Made by a program: the position numbers and the translations under genes. Under the pieces are notes generated by a model. That model was given only the letters and a program-made list of their open reading frames with translations, made no database searches and was not told where the DNA came from. From Terrimonas sp964445775 (GTDB lineage Bacteria; Bacteroidota; Bacteroidia; Chitinophagales; Chitinophagaceae), in contig CAYUMH010000108.1 of assembly GCA_964445775.1 (NCBI GenBank), positions 1 to 15,448 on the forward strand: a DNA stretch of 15,448 nucleotides, given 5' to 3'. Position 1 is the first letter of the stretch. Each line of letters opens with the position of its first letter. Positions 1-7,958 of this stretch are shown here, piece by piece.

Positions 1-2976
1 TGTTTTTGCCAGGTCACGGAAGGTTTCGTTATCCAGTACCATAATATCCCGGGCCTTCAGTGCAGCAAATCCTTTTACCGAGCGGGCATCTACTTCCAGC
101 TGTTCATTCAACAGGCCCGTTCCTCTTACACTGAACTGCGCCTTGCCTTCAAAATATTTTATCATGGGCAATAGTGTATCCATTCCGGGCGCCAGCCGGT
201 GCAGGTTATTCATATCTATATTACGGATGTCGAGCGCAAATATTAAACGGGCATTTTTTTCATCAACCGGTATATAACGCAACTTTGTATCCAGGTCAGC
301 GGCCAGTGTTTTCAGGTGAAAGCCCTTTAAATCAAGATGCCCTTCCTTTACTTCCAGGTTACCCTGTATGTCCCTCAGATCAAGGGTACCGAATAATACA
401 TGATCAATTGTTGTTTCCAGTTGCAGGTCCAGGTTTGCCGGTATGGCAAACACGGCTTTCCCGGTATCAGGTAATGCTGCTGCAACAAGCTCCGGCTCTT
501 CAGTGCCGGTAAAGGTTTCCTTGTAAAACTCCTGCCCCTTATGCATGGCCGTCATTAGTTCATTGGCATCAATGTATTTTCCTTTTAACTTCAGCTTCCC
601 TCTTGTAATCTGTTTGTCTTTCGGAAAAAGATGCGATACAAAACCACTGAGATAGATATCCGATTTTCCGAATACGATATGGGTATTTCTTAAGCCGATT
701 TTCTGGTCATCAAAGGTTATTTTTGATTGCAGCAGTTTTAATGGCATGCCTATACCGGGAGAATAAGCCATGATATGATCAAACTCAATAAAACCTTTGG
801 GTGTCCAGCCATTCAGGCTATCATGCAACAGGTTAATATCATAACTTCCTTTACGAATACCCACAAAATTTTTACCCGACAAAGCATATAAACTATCGGC
901 AGTAAAAGTGCTTGTTATAGCAGCCGGCCTGCTCCATGTTTTACCAGGGGTTACAAAGGCATGGGCTACCATATTTACGGCCGCTACTTTATCACCTGTC
1001 TTGTTATTGTATTTCATACCCTGCAAAGTAGCATCGGCCTTCAGCCGTGCATCCTGCAAAGCCCCCTTGCCTTTACCTACACTAACTTTGGCCAGGCCTA
1101 TCTCCACGGCATGATCGGTTTTATACCCGGCTTTAATAGCAGATAATTCTAATTCTGCCTTCATCCTGTCTTTTACAGAACGCCGGAAATTAAAGTCCCC
1201 GTTTTGAATAGCGAGGTCAATCGTATCCTGTTCCGCTTTCACCTGTAATTCCCTGAAGGAAGCAGTTCCTTTTGCTTCCAGGTTTTTAATATCCATCGAT
1301 GTCAGTGAAGCCCTTGCCTCCAGCGCATTTACTGCCAGCATTTCCTGCGCAGCGCTTTTGTATTCAAGCCCGCCTATACTGAGCTTTGCCGCAACCGGAG
1401 TCTGGTTGCCGCTGAGTTTTCCTCTTTTCATACCCACTTCACCCTGTTGCAATTGTATATAATGTTCATTTTTATACTGCGCCTGCAACCCGGCAAGTTT
1501 TGTCTTTATCATCCCTTTGTTTGTACCATCACGATGGCTGCTCACCAACCCTTCTTTTATTTCCAGTTGTACGCTATCTGCTGCCGCCTGCAGGGAAATA
1601 TTCTGTAAAGTAATATCGCCTTCCACATCCAGGTTATTATAATCGCCTGCAATTATTTTTTTAAGCTCTCCCTTTGCTTCTACCGCCAAGCCTGCTTTGC
1701 CGGCCAGGCTCATGCCTTTGGGTAAAGGGAATATTTCTTTTATTTTCGAGATATCCAGGTCCGCGTTTATAACGGCATTCATTACCTGGGCCGACATCGG
1801 CTGTTTTAAGCAGGCAGTAGCATGCGCTTTCACACCGGTACCTTCCAGTTTAAATTGTTCAACGTTGATATAGGAATTTTTATCAGCAATAAAATCGATG
1901 TAAGCCTTAGCCCTGGTTTCCAGCAAACTTATTTTACCAGGGAATTGATGGTAGGCCACGGCTCCTTTTTCAATAGTCAGGTCCACTGTGGCCACTGGTA
2001 ACTGACCGGCTCCATACACGCCTTTACTGGTCAGCGTCATGTTTGCATTGCCACTTACCGTTACGTCTTTTGTCATGGTCAGTTCTTCCGGTAGTATTTG
2101 CCAGATACTGCTTAACGAGGGTACTTTTAGCCTGGCCTCTATTGCTACATCCAGTGTTCGCTGTTCTTTGTTTCCTTTCAGATCCCCGTCCACCACAAAA
2201 TCAACATCGTTTAATTTCAGCGCACTTTGGGTAAACACCAGGTGTTTTGTTTTTTTGTCAAAAGTTATATCTGCCTGCATGGCCGTTTTTAAATCGCGCA
2301 GATAATGTATACTATCATAAGCAAAATTCAGTTTTTCAATGGCAGACTCCAGCTTTAGCTTCATTTTTCCGGGCGTATCAGCTGCTTTTATTTTCAGGTT
2401 CAGGTTATCGGCATGCGATATAAAGCCGGTGCTTTCATCTGTAAAATCAATAGCAGCCTGTTCAATAGCCAGGTTCCGTATAAATATTTTCTTTAAATGA
2501 AAGCCACTACCTGTATCTGATACAACAGCAGTAGCTGTATCTCCTTTCAGGATATTAAAATTACTTCTGCCCTCTTTATCTATAAAAACGTGAATGGCCG
2601 GTTGTTTGAGTACTACTTCTTTTACATCCAATATATCCTTGAACATCAGTTTGCGGATATTAAAAGAGGCATCACAGGAGGCAAAGGAAAGTATGGTATC
2701 CCGGCCGGCCATTGCCTTTTCTTTTTGCAGCAACTGACCATTTTTAATATGCAGCTCAAAGTGTGGGAAAGAAGAGAAGAAAGTCAGTTCAATTTTATCA
2801 AACTGTACCCGCGCTTCCAGGTTTTCGTTGAGCAGGCGTGTCGCCAGCGGTGTTAATTTTGCCGGTGTAAAAACAATATTCAGTACAATAGCGATACCGG
2901 TAAGCAGCAGTACCAATAAAGCTGATACAGGGATGACCAGGTATTTTATGATCCTTTTTTTTGTTCTTTTTGTCAT
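1..2976 (-). CDS. AsmA-like inner-membrane/periplasmic protein (3' end cut by window edge)
   Basis: The minus strand is open from an ATG at 2974-2976 to base 1 with no stop, giving 992 codons of a longer protein. My reading of the N terminus starts MTKRTKKRIIKYLVIPVSAL. It is a short basic stretch followed by one hydrophobic segment (about residues 10-33), then a periplasmic part. The segment after the membrane helix (TPAKLTPLATRLLNENL, then VQFDKIELTFFSSFPHFEL) is the N-terminal signature of AsmA-family proteins: an anchored helix, then a long repetitive beta-rich region with phrases such as 'LDISKIKEIFPLP' and 'NLDLQLETTIDHVLFG'. AsmA-like proteins (the AsmA/TamB/YhdP group) are thought to form periplasmic bridges for lipid transport or outer-membrane homeostasis. 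The specific role here is inference. The gene is divergent from the methyltransferase at 3291. No strong Shine-Dalgarno site precedes the ATG, which is normal for Bacteroidota. Confidence 0.85.
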   Translation of the reverse strand, partial: MTKRTKKRIIKYLVIPVSALLVLLLTGIAIVLNIVFTPAKLTPLATRLLNENLEARVQFDKIELTFFSSFPHFELHIKNGQLLQKEKAMAGRDTILSFASCDASFNIRKLMFKDILDVKEVVLKQPAIHVFIDKEGRSNFNILKGDTATAVVSDTGSGFHLKKIFIRNLAIEQAAIDFTDESTGFISHADNLNLKIKAADTPGKMKLKLESAIEKLNFAYDSIHYLRDLKTAMQADITFDKKTKHLVFTQSALKLNDVDFVVDGDLKGNKEQRTLDVAIEARLKVPSLSSIWQILPEELTMTKDVTVSGNANMTLTSKGVYGAGQLPVATVDLTIEKGAVAYHQFPGKISLLETRAKAYIDFIADKNSYINVEQFKLEGTGVKAHATACLKQPMSAQVMNAVINADLDISKIKEIFPLPKGMSLAGKAGLAVEAKGELKKIIAGDYNNLDVEGDITLQNISLQAAADSVQLEIKEGLVSSHRDGTNKGMIKTKLAGLQAQYKNEHYIQLQQGEVGMKRGKLSGNQTPVAAKLSIGGLEYKSAAQEMLAVNALEARASLTSMDIKNLEAKGTASFRELQVKAEQDTIDLAIQNGDFNFRRSVKDRMKAELELSAIKAGYKTDHAVEIGLAKVSVGKGKGALQDARLKADATLQGMKYNNKTGDKVAAVNMVAHAFVTPGKTWSRPAAITSTFTADSLYALSGKNFVGIRKGSYDINLLHDSLNGWTPKGFIEFDHIMAYSPGIGMPLKLLQSKITFDDQKIGLRNTHIVFGKSDIYLSGFVSHLFPKDKQITRGKLKLKGKYIDANELMTAMHKGQEFYKETFTGTEEPELVAAALPDTGKAVFAIPANLDLQLETTIDHVLFGTLDLRDIQGNLEVKEGHLDLKGFHLKTLAADLDTKLRYIPVDEKNARLIFALDIRNIDMNNLHRLAPGMDTLLPMIKYFEGKAQFSVRGTGLLNEQLEVDARSVKGFAALKARDIMVLDNETFRDLAKT

Positions 2977-3108
2977 AAGGTAGCGTAATTTAAACAGGCA
3001 ACCTATACCAACCTATTATTATCGTTCAGCGCAACTGCCGTTTAAAGCCTGCTAATTAATAAAAAATAGTAAGCAGGCCAACGGAAACCTGTTAAAAAAG
3101 TACCAGCG

Positions 3109-3151
3109 GTAAAACACTTTTAAGCCGCAAAAAGTATATAACGTGTTTTAC
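3109..3151. repeat. 9-bp perfect inverted repeat with nested hairpin
   Basis: Arms GTAAAACAC (3109-3117) and GTGTTTTAC (3143-3151) are exact reverse complements separated by 25 nt. The spacer overlaps a second 6-bp hairpin, ACTTTT (3116-3121) with AAAAGT (3130-3135) around loop AAGCCGCA. The two structures share bases at 3116-3117, so they cannot both form fully. Neither is followed by a clear T tract, so a simple intrinsic terminator is not indicated. It could be an operator or an untranslated RNA structure. Confidence 0.5.
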
Positions 3152-3252
3152 TTCTCCGAGATGTTGAGTGGACTAACTGCACAAGGAGTTACAGGTATAC
3201 TTATTCAGTAATATGATCCGGTATTTTGCAGCTTGCATTCCCTTAGACCGGT

Positions 3253-3284
3253 TTTGCTACAATCAGTCATAAGTTTTACTTTCG
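3253..3284 (+). promoter_or_regulatory. Candidate Bacteroidota promoter for the RNA methyltransferase
   Basis: A TTTG box at 3253-3256 is followed by a 20-nt spacer and TACTTTCG at 3277-3284. The second box matches the Bacteroidota -7 consensus TAnnTTTG at all fixed positions except one. The spacing is close to that expected for the -33/-7 pair. The -7 box ends only 6 nt before the ATG at 3291, so transcription would start at or next to the start codon and the mRNA would be nearly leaderless. The assignment rests on pattern matching only. Confidence 0.4.
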
Positions 3285-3290
3285 TGCTGC

Positions 3291-4466
3291 ATGAATATTT
3301 ACACTACCCCTGGTGCCGTTACTATTACCTGTCATAAACGAACAATGCCTTACCTGGAACAGGAGGTAAAGGAACTGGGCTTTACGCCTATGGAAACTTT
3401 TATTACGGGTGTAAAGTTAAAAGCAACGGTGAATGAGTGTATCAGGCTCAACCTGAACCTGCGCTGCGCCAGCCAGGTATTATACAGCCTGCAATCGTTT
3501 AAAGCAAATAATGCCGATGAGGTATATAAAAACCTGCTCGGCTATCCCTGGGAAAATATTTTGCCGCGCGGAGCTTATTTTTCCATTACCAGCAATGTTA
3601 GTAACAGCACTATTAATAACAGCATGTATGCCAACCTCCGGGTAAAGGATGCCATTATTGACAGGCTGCGTGATAAAACAGGAACAAGGCCTTCTACCGG
3701 CTCCGACTTAACAGGCGCCGTTATCCATTTATTCTGGAAAGAGGATCATGCTGAAATTTTTGTAGATACTTCAGGCGATTCGCTGGCCCGTCACGGCTAC
3801 CGGAAAATTCCGGGCCAGGCGCCAATGCTGGAATCACTGGCCGCTGCTACTATTTATGCTACCCGCTGGGACAGGGTTAGTCCTTTTGTTAATCCCATGT
3901 GTGGCTCGGGCACTATTGCCATAGAAGCCGCTATGATTGCGACCAACCGCAGGCCCGGTTTGTTCAGAACCAACTATGCCTTTATGCACCTGCAGGGTTA
4001 TGATGAAAAAATATACCTGAAAGAGGATGCCCGGCTGGAAAAGCAGATTAAAGAAGTACCGGGCCTTACAATTATTGCTACGGATTACAGCGCCAGGGCC
4101 ATTGAAAATGCCCGTAAAAATGCTGTAGCCGCAGGAGTAGCTAACCTGATAGATTTTTCCGTTTGTGATTTTGCTGATACAGATGTACCACCTAACCAGC
4201 CGGGTATTTTTTATGTGAACCCTGAGTATGGCGACCGGTTAGGAGAAATAGCAGCCTTAGAAAAGACCTATGCACGTATTGGTGATTTTATGAAACAGAA
4301 ATGTGGTGGCTATTTTGGTTACATTTTTACCGGCAACCTTGATCTTGCCAAAAAAATTGGCCTGAAAGCAAAACGGCGGATAGAATTTTATACCAGCACT
4401 ATTGACTGCCGGCTGTTAGAATATGAGCTGTACAGTGGAACCCGTTCAAAATCTGCAGCGGAATAA
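3291..4466 (+). CDS. THUMP-domain class I SAM-dependent RNA methyltransferase, RlmL-like
   Basis: This 391-residue cytosolic protein has the layout of the THUMP-dependent RNA N2-guanine methyltransferases related to the N-terminal half of E. coli RlmKL. A THUMP RNA-binding region spans about residues 45-160. A Rossmann-fold methyltransferase domain follows, with the SAM-binding motif NPMCGSGTIAIEAAM (201-215), acidic D265 in 'IIATDYSARAIENAR', and the catalytic-type motif NPEYGDRLGE (310-319). The likely reaction is transfer of a methyl group from SAM to a guanine of 23S rRNA; tRNA cannot be excluded. The family's usual catalytic motif is NPPYG, and here the second proline is glutamate. The length fits stand-alone RlmL-type proteins, without the RlmK half fused in E. 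coli. ATG at 3291 begins just before the first conserved block, and the promoter candidate allows nothing longer. The gene is monocistronic, with a palindrome just after the stop. Confidence 0.9.
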   Translation: MNIYTTPGAVTITCHKRTMPYLEQEVKELGFTPMETFITGVKLKATVNECIRLNLNLRCASQVLYSLQSFKANNADEVYKNLLGYPWENILPRGAYFSITSNVSNSTINNSMYANLRVKDAIIDRLRDKTGTRPSTGSDLTGAVIHLFWKEDHAEIFVDTSGDSLARHGYRKIPGQAPMLESLAAATIYATRWDRVSPFVNPMCGSGTIAIEAAMIATNRRPGLFRTNYAFMHLQGYDEKIYLKEDARLEKQIKEVPGLTIIATDYSARAIENARKNAVAAGVANLIDFSVCDFADTDVPPNQPGIFYVNPEYGDRLGEIAALEKTYARIGDFMKQKCGGYFGYIFTGNLDLAKKIGLKAKRRIEFYTSTIDCRLLEYELYSGTRSKSAAE

Positions 4467-4778
4467 TCCTGCAACACATATTAAATACGCTAGCGCTAGC
4501 GTAAAAACAAAAGAATGAAGAACGGAACAAGACTGTCCATCTCTTTTTTATGGTTAACGGGTTTTACCGGGTTATTTTTCTGTTATTTTCAATGTATTTT
4601 TTTAAAGCACCATTAGCCCCTTTAAAAAGCTGATTCCAGGTAGTTTTACCAACACTTTTTTCAATCGTCTTTGTTGTTTTCCTGCGGCTTCTATTTACCG
4701 ATTTACGGTAATCCCCGTCCTGAAAAAATAAATAATGTTTATTAATTATATCTTTAGGCAAGATTTGTCCCAATAACT
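4467..4778. other. Intergenic region between methyltransferase and sensor kinase
   Basis: This 312-bp AT-rich stretch holds an 18-bp perfect palindrome (4486-4503) and no gene I can support. A minus-strand reading frame at 4564-4773 (69 codons, Lys/Arg-rich) opens with TTG rather than ATG, begins 5 bp from the divergent kinase start and matches no family I recognise, so I treat it as chance. A possible -7 box for the kinase, TATCTTTA at 4749-4756 (one mismatch to TAnnTTTG), lies 22 nt before its ATG but lacks a TTTG box 20 nt upstream. Confidence 0.5.
4486..4503. repeat. 18-bp perfect palindrome downstream of the methyltransferase
   Basis: TACGCTAGCGCTAGCGTA is its own reverse complement. 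It begins 19 bases after the methyltransferase stop codon. As RNA it could fold into a 7-bp stem with a GCGC tetraloop. The + strand continues with AAAAAC rather than a T tract. The - strand continues with TTTAATA, so intrinsic termination is only weakly suggested. A protein-binding dyad or a processing hairpin are alternatives. Confidence 0.6.
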
Positions 4779-7700
4779 ATGCTGCATCATCATTTCCGTT
4801 TCCGTTTAAACAGGGTAATAACAGGCTTAATTTTACTTCTTTATTTTTGCCCGGCTGTGCTTCAGGCGCAATCCAATCAATATATACTTAACCAATATAA
4901 CTCGGAAAACGGGCTGCCGCAGAACACCGTTAAATCCATAAAGTTTGATCAGAATGGTTTTTGCTGGCTGGCTACTGAGATGGCAATAGTCCGGTTTGAT
5001 AACCGCAATTTCAAGTCATACGGAAGTGACCAGGTGAAAGGACTTACCAATGAGCGTATCTCGACAATGATGACAGATACTGCCGGAAATATCTTCATTC
5101 AAACAATCAACTATAAAAACTTTAAGATCAGCGGTTCCTCCTCTTTGAATTCATCAGTGCCCATACTAACGAATAACGATTTTAATTTTGTAAGTACAGG
5201 GTATATTATAAGGAGTACAGAACTGGACAGTCTCTGGGGAGCCATCAGCAGGGAATCAACTATTCCAATCCTGAAAAAACCCGGAGGGCTCAGGAACGGC
5301 GATATTTATCTTTTCTTCGGAGATCATGCTTACCTTATCAGCAGTACCACTATCACCCCGCTTCTGCCTTACAAAACGGAGCCAACAGGCAGCTTAATAC
5401 TTCATGACAGGTATTATTTGCAATTATGGAAAAACAACGAGGTTAAGGTCTGGCATAACGGTATTGGACAAACTACACAGTTAGAAGGTGATATTGTTAA
5501 TAATAAAGCGTACCAGGAAGGTTTTTTCCATGCGTTATGGTGTGAACAAGGAGCTTATATATATGCAGGAGGCAGTCTCTATGAACTGGTTTATTTAAAC
5601 GGAAGTGTAAAAAGTAAACTTATTGTCAGTAATTTAAACATAGAGGTACCGCTTTGTATTGCCTACAGGCCGGATACAAAAACCTATTTTATCGGTACCG
5701 GCACCCAGGGTTTTTTCACCATTAAACTGTCCGATTTTACTTATCCCGCTATACCTAAGGAATCGGGGGCAGAAAACTACTATACGATTGCTAAAACGTC
5801 AAAAGATGAAATTATTGTAACGAATGCGCTGGTCAATCCCGACAACGCTTCACGCTACCTTGCTTTATACAACAACGACAGCAGGGCAAGCTATACCGAT
5901 TCGGCAGACAATGTTTATTATGAAAGTTATTTTTCTTTATCCCGTTACCAGGCCCGAACCGGCAAAATAGACAGGAATCTACTTGTACTGGATGAACGAT
6001 TGCTGGATATTGTACCTGACGAAAAGGATGGAACCCTGCTTTTATGCACCCATACCTCATTATATAAGATAAAACCTGACGGCACTGTTATCTGGCAAAA
6101 AAAATTCCCTCCCGACATGAAAGCAACAGGGTTATTGCCGGTAAATAATGCAGAATACCTGTTATACAGTTCGGCCGGATTAAAGTGGTATAATGCCGAT
6201 AAACATGAGATCACCAAAACCATACTTGATTCTTTTCAAATACGCAACATCTATCGCGATAAAGAAGAGAGATTATGGATCGGCACTGACGGGAAGGGTT
6301 CCTTTTTGTATGTCAATAACAAATTACACAGGTTGCCTGACGGTCCGAGGGGCGCATTCCAATCCATTCATTCATTTATCGAAGATGAGGGGTATTTCTG
6401 GATGCCCACAAATAACGGGTTGTACAAGGTTGACATCAATGCATTTGCTGCTTTTGCTACCGGCGCAACCAAAAACGTTTTCTGGTTTACATTTAATCAC
6501 CGCAACGGGTTAAGAACAACGGAGTTCAATGGTGGTGCAAATCCTACTTTCCAATGGTTGAAGGACGGAGCGCTGGTACTACCTTCTATTAACGGACTGG
6601 TTAAGTTTTATCCCAATCAACTAGAGATGGACTTTCCAAAAGAAAGGATATTTATTGATGAAATAACAATTGACGGGCATCCGCTGGCACTGAACAGCCA
6701 GGGAAAGATCAGGTTAAAGCCAACGTTCCAGGTGCTGAATATTAAAGTAAGCTGCCCTTATTTTGGTAATACCGAAAACCTGAAACTGGAATATAAAATA
6801 GGTACAGGCGAAGGAGAATGGGTGCCGGTGCCTTCTACCGGAGTTATTTCTATTAACCGGTTACCTGCCAATGATTATACCTTAACCATCCGAAAAGCAG
6901 GCAGTCAGGATTTTACGCCTTATGGCAGTATTACCTTAAAAGTGGTAGTCAATCCTTTTTTCTATCAAACAATCTGGTTCTTCCTGGGCATATTGTTTTT
7001 AATCATCTGCGGCGGTTATTGGTATTCCAGGAGACGGGTGGTTAAACTGGAGCAGGAGAAGCTGAAGATTGAAAAAATTGTTGACACCCGAACTACGGAA
7101 CTGAGTACTGCGGTACAACAGCTTGAGGAGTCCAGAACCGCTTTAAAAAAGAGTAACGAGGTAAAAGAACAGATCATTGCTACGGTTTTACATGACCTCA
7201 AATCACCACTGTACTCTATGCGGGTTACCGGAAAATCCCTGGTAAAGAACTGGAACGCCAACAACGAGGAAAACCTGAACCAGGTAAAAGGGCTGAACCA
7301 GATAATAGGAGAATTAAGCAGGTTTACCGACCAGTTTTTCTCCTGGGCCGCCAGCCAGCAGGAGCACTTTAAAGTGGAGAAAACGTTTTTTCCGTTGCAA
7401 CAGCTCTTCAATGATATTGAAGCCTTGTTTAAAGAAATATTACTGGTCAATAATAATAAACTATTTATCCCTGCCAGTGACATTGAATGTTTCACTGACA
7501 AAAATATACTCATCTTAATCCTCCGCAACCTGGTGGATAATGCCAATAAAAACACAGAGAACGGGACCATCAGCATTGAAGCGTCTGAGATACCAACCGG
7601 CTTTAAAATACAGGTATCGGATACCGGTAAAGGGTTAAACGATTTTCAGATTGAGAACTTTTTAAATAAAGATAAAGCAGTAAAAAACGGTCGGATGGGC

Positions 7701-7805
7701 AGCGTTATCATCCTGGAAATGCTGAGTAATATTAACGGGGAATTATTTGTAGAATCGGAACCCGGCAAGGGCGCTGTTTTTACCATACATGTAAATGCTT
7801 CCTGA
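4779..7805 (+). CDS. Orphan sensor histidine kinase with Reg_prop/Y_Y_Y periplasmic sensor
   Basis: The 1008-residue protein starts with a signal peptide (basic start, hydrophobic core about 12-28, cleavage near A30 in VLQA-QS). A large periplasmic sensor follows. Beta-propeller repeats of the two-component-regulator type are clearest at about 44-81 (NGLPQNTVKSIKFDQNGFCW), 488-520 (YRDKEERLWIGTDGKGSFLY) and 529-560; the blades between are diverged. A Y_Y_Y-type Ig-like domain (about 624-727) leads to one membrane helix (about 730-750) and a coiled coil (752-800). The HisKA domain has phospho-acceptor H805 in HDLKSPL. The ATPase domain has an N box (N917, D920, N921) and a G1 box DTGKG (948-952). 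The G2 region (GRMGSVIILEML) departs from the usual GxGLGL. There is no receiver or AraC-type output domain and no response regulator next door, so it must signal to a distant partner. Such sensors often detect glycans in this phylum; the ligand here is unknown. Confidence 0.9.
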   Translation: MLHHHFRFRLNRVITGLILLLYFCPAVLQAQSNQYILNQYNSENGLPQNTVKSIKFDQNGFCWLATEMAIVRFDNRNFKSYGSDQVKGLTNERISTMMTDTAGNIFIQTINYKNFKISGSSSLNSSVPILTNNDFNFVSTGYIIRSTELDSLWGAISRESTIPILKKPGGLRNGDIYLFFGDHAYLISSTTITPLLPYKTEPTGSLILHDRYYLQLWKNNEVKVWHNGIGQTTQLEGDIVNNKAYQEGFFHALWCEQGAYIYAGGSLYELVYLNGSVKSKLIVSNLNIEVPLCIAYRPDTKTYFIGTGTQGFFTIKLSDFTYPAIPKESGAENYYTIAKTSKDEIIVTNALVNPDNASRYLALYNNDSRASYTDSADNVYYESYFSLSRYQARTGKIDRNLLVLDERLLDIVPDEKDGTLLLCTHTSLYKIKPDGTVIWQKKFPPDMKATGLLPVNNAEYLLYSSAGLKWYNADKHEITKTILDSFQIRNIYRDKEERLWIGTDGKGSFLYVNNKLHRLPDGPRGAFQSIHSFIEDEGYFWMPTNNGLYKVDINAFAAFATGATKNVFWFTFNHRNGLRTTEFNGGANPTFQWLKDGALVLPSINGLVKFYPNQLEMDFPKERIFIDEITIDGHPLALNSQGKIRLKPTFQVLNIKVSCPYFGNTENLKLEYKIGTGEGEWVPVPSTGVISINRLPANDYTLTIRKAGSQDFTPYGSITLKVVVNPFFYQTIWFFLGILFLIICGGYWYSRRRVVKLEQEKLKIEKIVDTRTTELSTAVQQLEESRTALKKSNEVKEQIIATVLHDLKSPLYSMRVTGKSLVKNWNANNEENLNQVKGLNQIIGELSRFTDQFFSWAASQQEHFKVEKTFFPLQQLFNDIEALFKEILLVNNNKLFIPASDIECFTDKNILILILRNLVDNANKNTENGTISIEASEIPTGFKIQVSDTGKGLNDFQIENFLNKDKAVKNGRMGSVIILEMLSNINGELFVESEPGKGAVFTIHVNAS

Positions 7806-7958
7806 GTACGAAGTTTTAAACAAGTAGTTAGCAGTTATTAATACAATGGGCGAATGAGCAATCGCATCATCATAGAAAGGATATAGCCGGGTAAAGCTGC
7901 AACAAGCTCCTTATACTTTTAAGGTAATTCATTGCCGTACAAAACCAGCTGTTTCCTG

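Larger units (their letters stand above)
2977..3290. other. Divergent intergenic region with promoter candidate and inverted repeats
   Basis: This 314-bp gap separates the divergent AsmA-like and methyltransferase genes. I see no credible protein or structural RNA gene; the only ATG-initiated reading frame noted (from 3161) is 16 codons. It contains a direct repeat CAACCTAT spaced 10 bp apart (2999-3006 and 3009-3016), and a 7-bp inverted repeat GCCTGCT/AGCAGGC (3047-3053 and 3072-3078) around an AT-rich spacer. A 9-bp inverted repeat GTAAAACAC/GTGTTTTAC lies at 3109-3117 and 3143-3151, with a smaller nested ACTTTT/AAAAGT hairpin (3116-3121 and 3130-3135). A promoter candidate for the methyltransferase lies next to its start. 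These could be regulatory sites for either gene. Confidence 0.6.

Noticed and set aside
174..2856. Several plus-strand reading frames of 60-112 codons inside the AsmA-like gene
   Set aside because: They are antisense to a continuous 992-codon frame with clear AsmA-family features and show low-complexity, non-family translations.
4564..4773. 69-codon minus-strand reading frame, Lys/Arg-rich, filling most of the gap before the sensor kinase
   Set aside because: It begins with TTG, 5 bp from the divergent kinase ATG, leaves no room for its own promoter outside the kinase gene, and matches no recognisable family. A decayed gene remains possible; conservation in relatives would decide.
7016..7576. 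186-codon minus-strand frame opposite the kinase domain
   Set aside because: The plus strand here encodes the membrane helix, coiled coil, H box and N box of the sensor kinase; the antisense frame is Ser/Leu-rich shadow sequence.
478..7910. The phrase GCTGCAACAAGCTCC appearing near both 478 and 7895
   Set aside because: A shared run of about 14 bases, one copy inside a coding region, is likely chance and has no flanking similarity.
7806..7958. Possible bidirectional terminator between the convergent kinase and nucleotidase genes
   Set aside because: Only 4-bp stems (AGCT/AGCT near 7895-7908) and a CAGCTG palindrome were seen, with no T tract after a stable stem.
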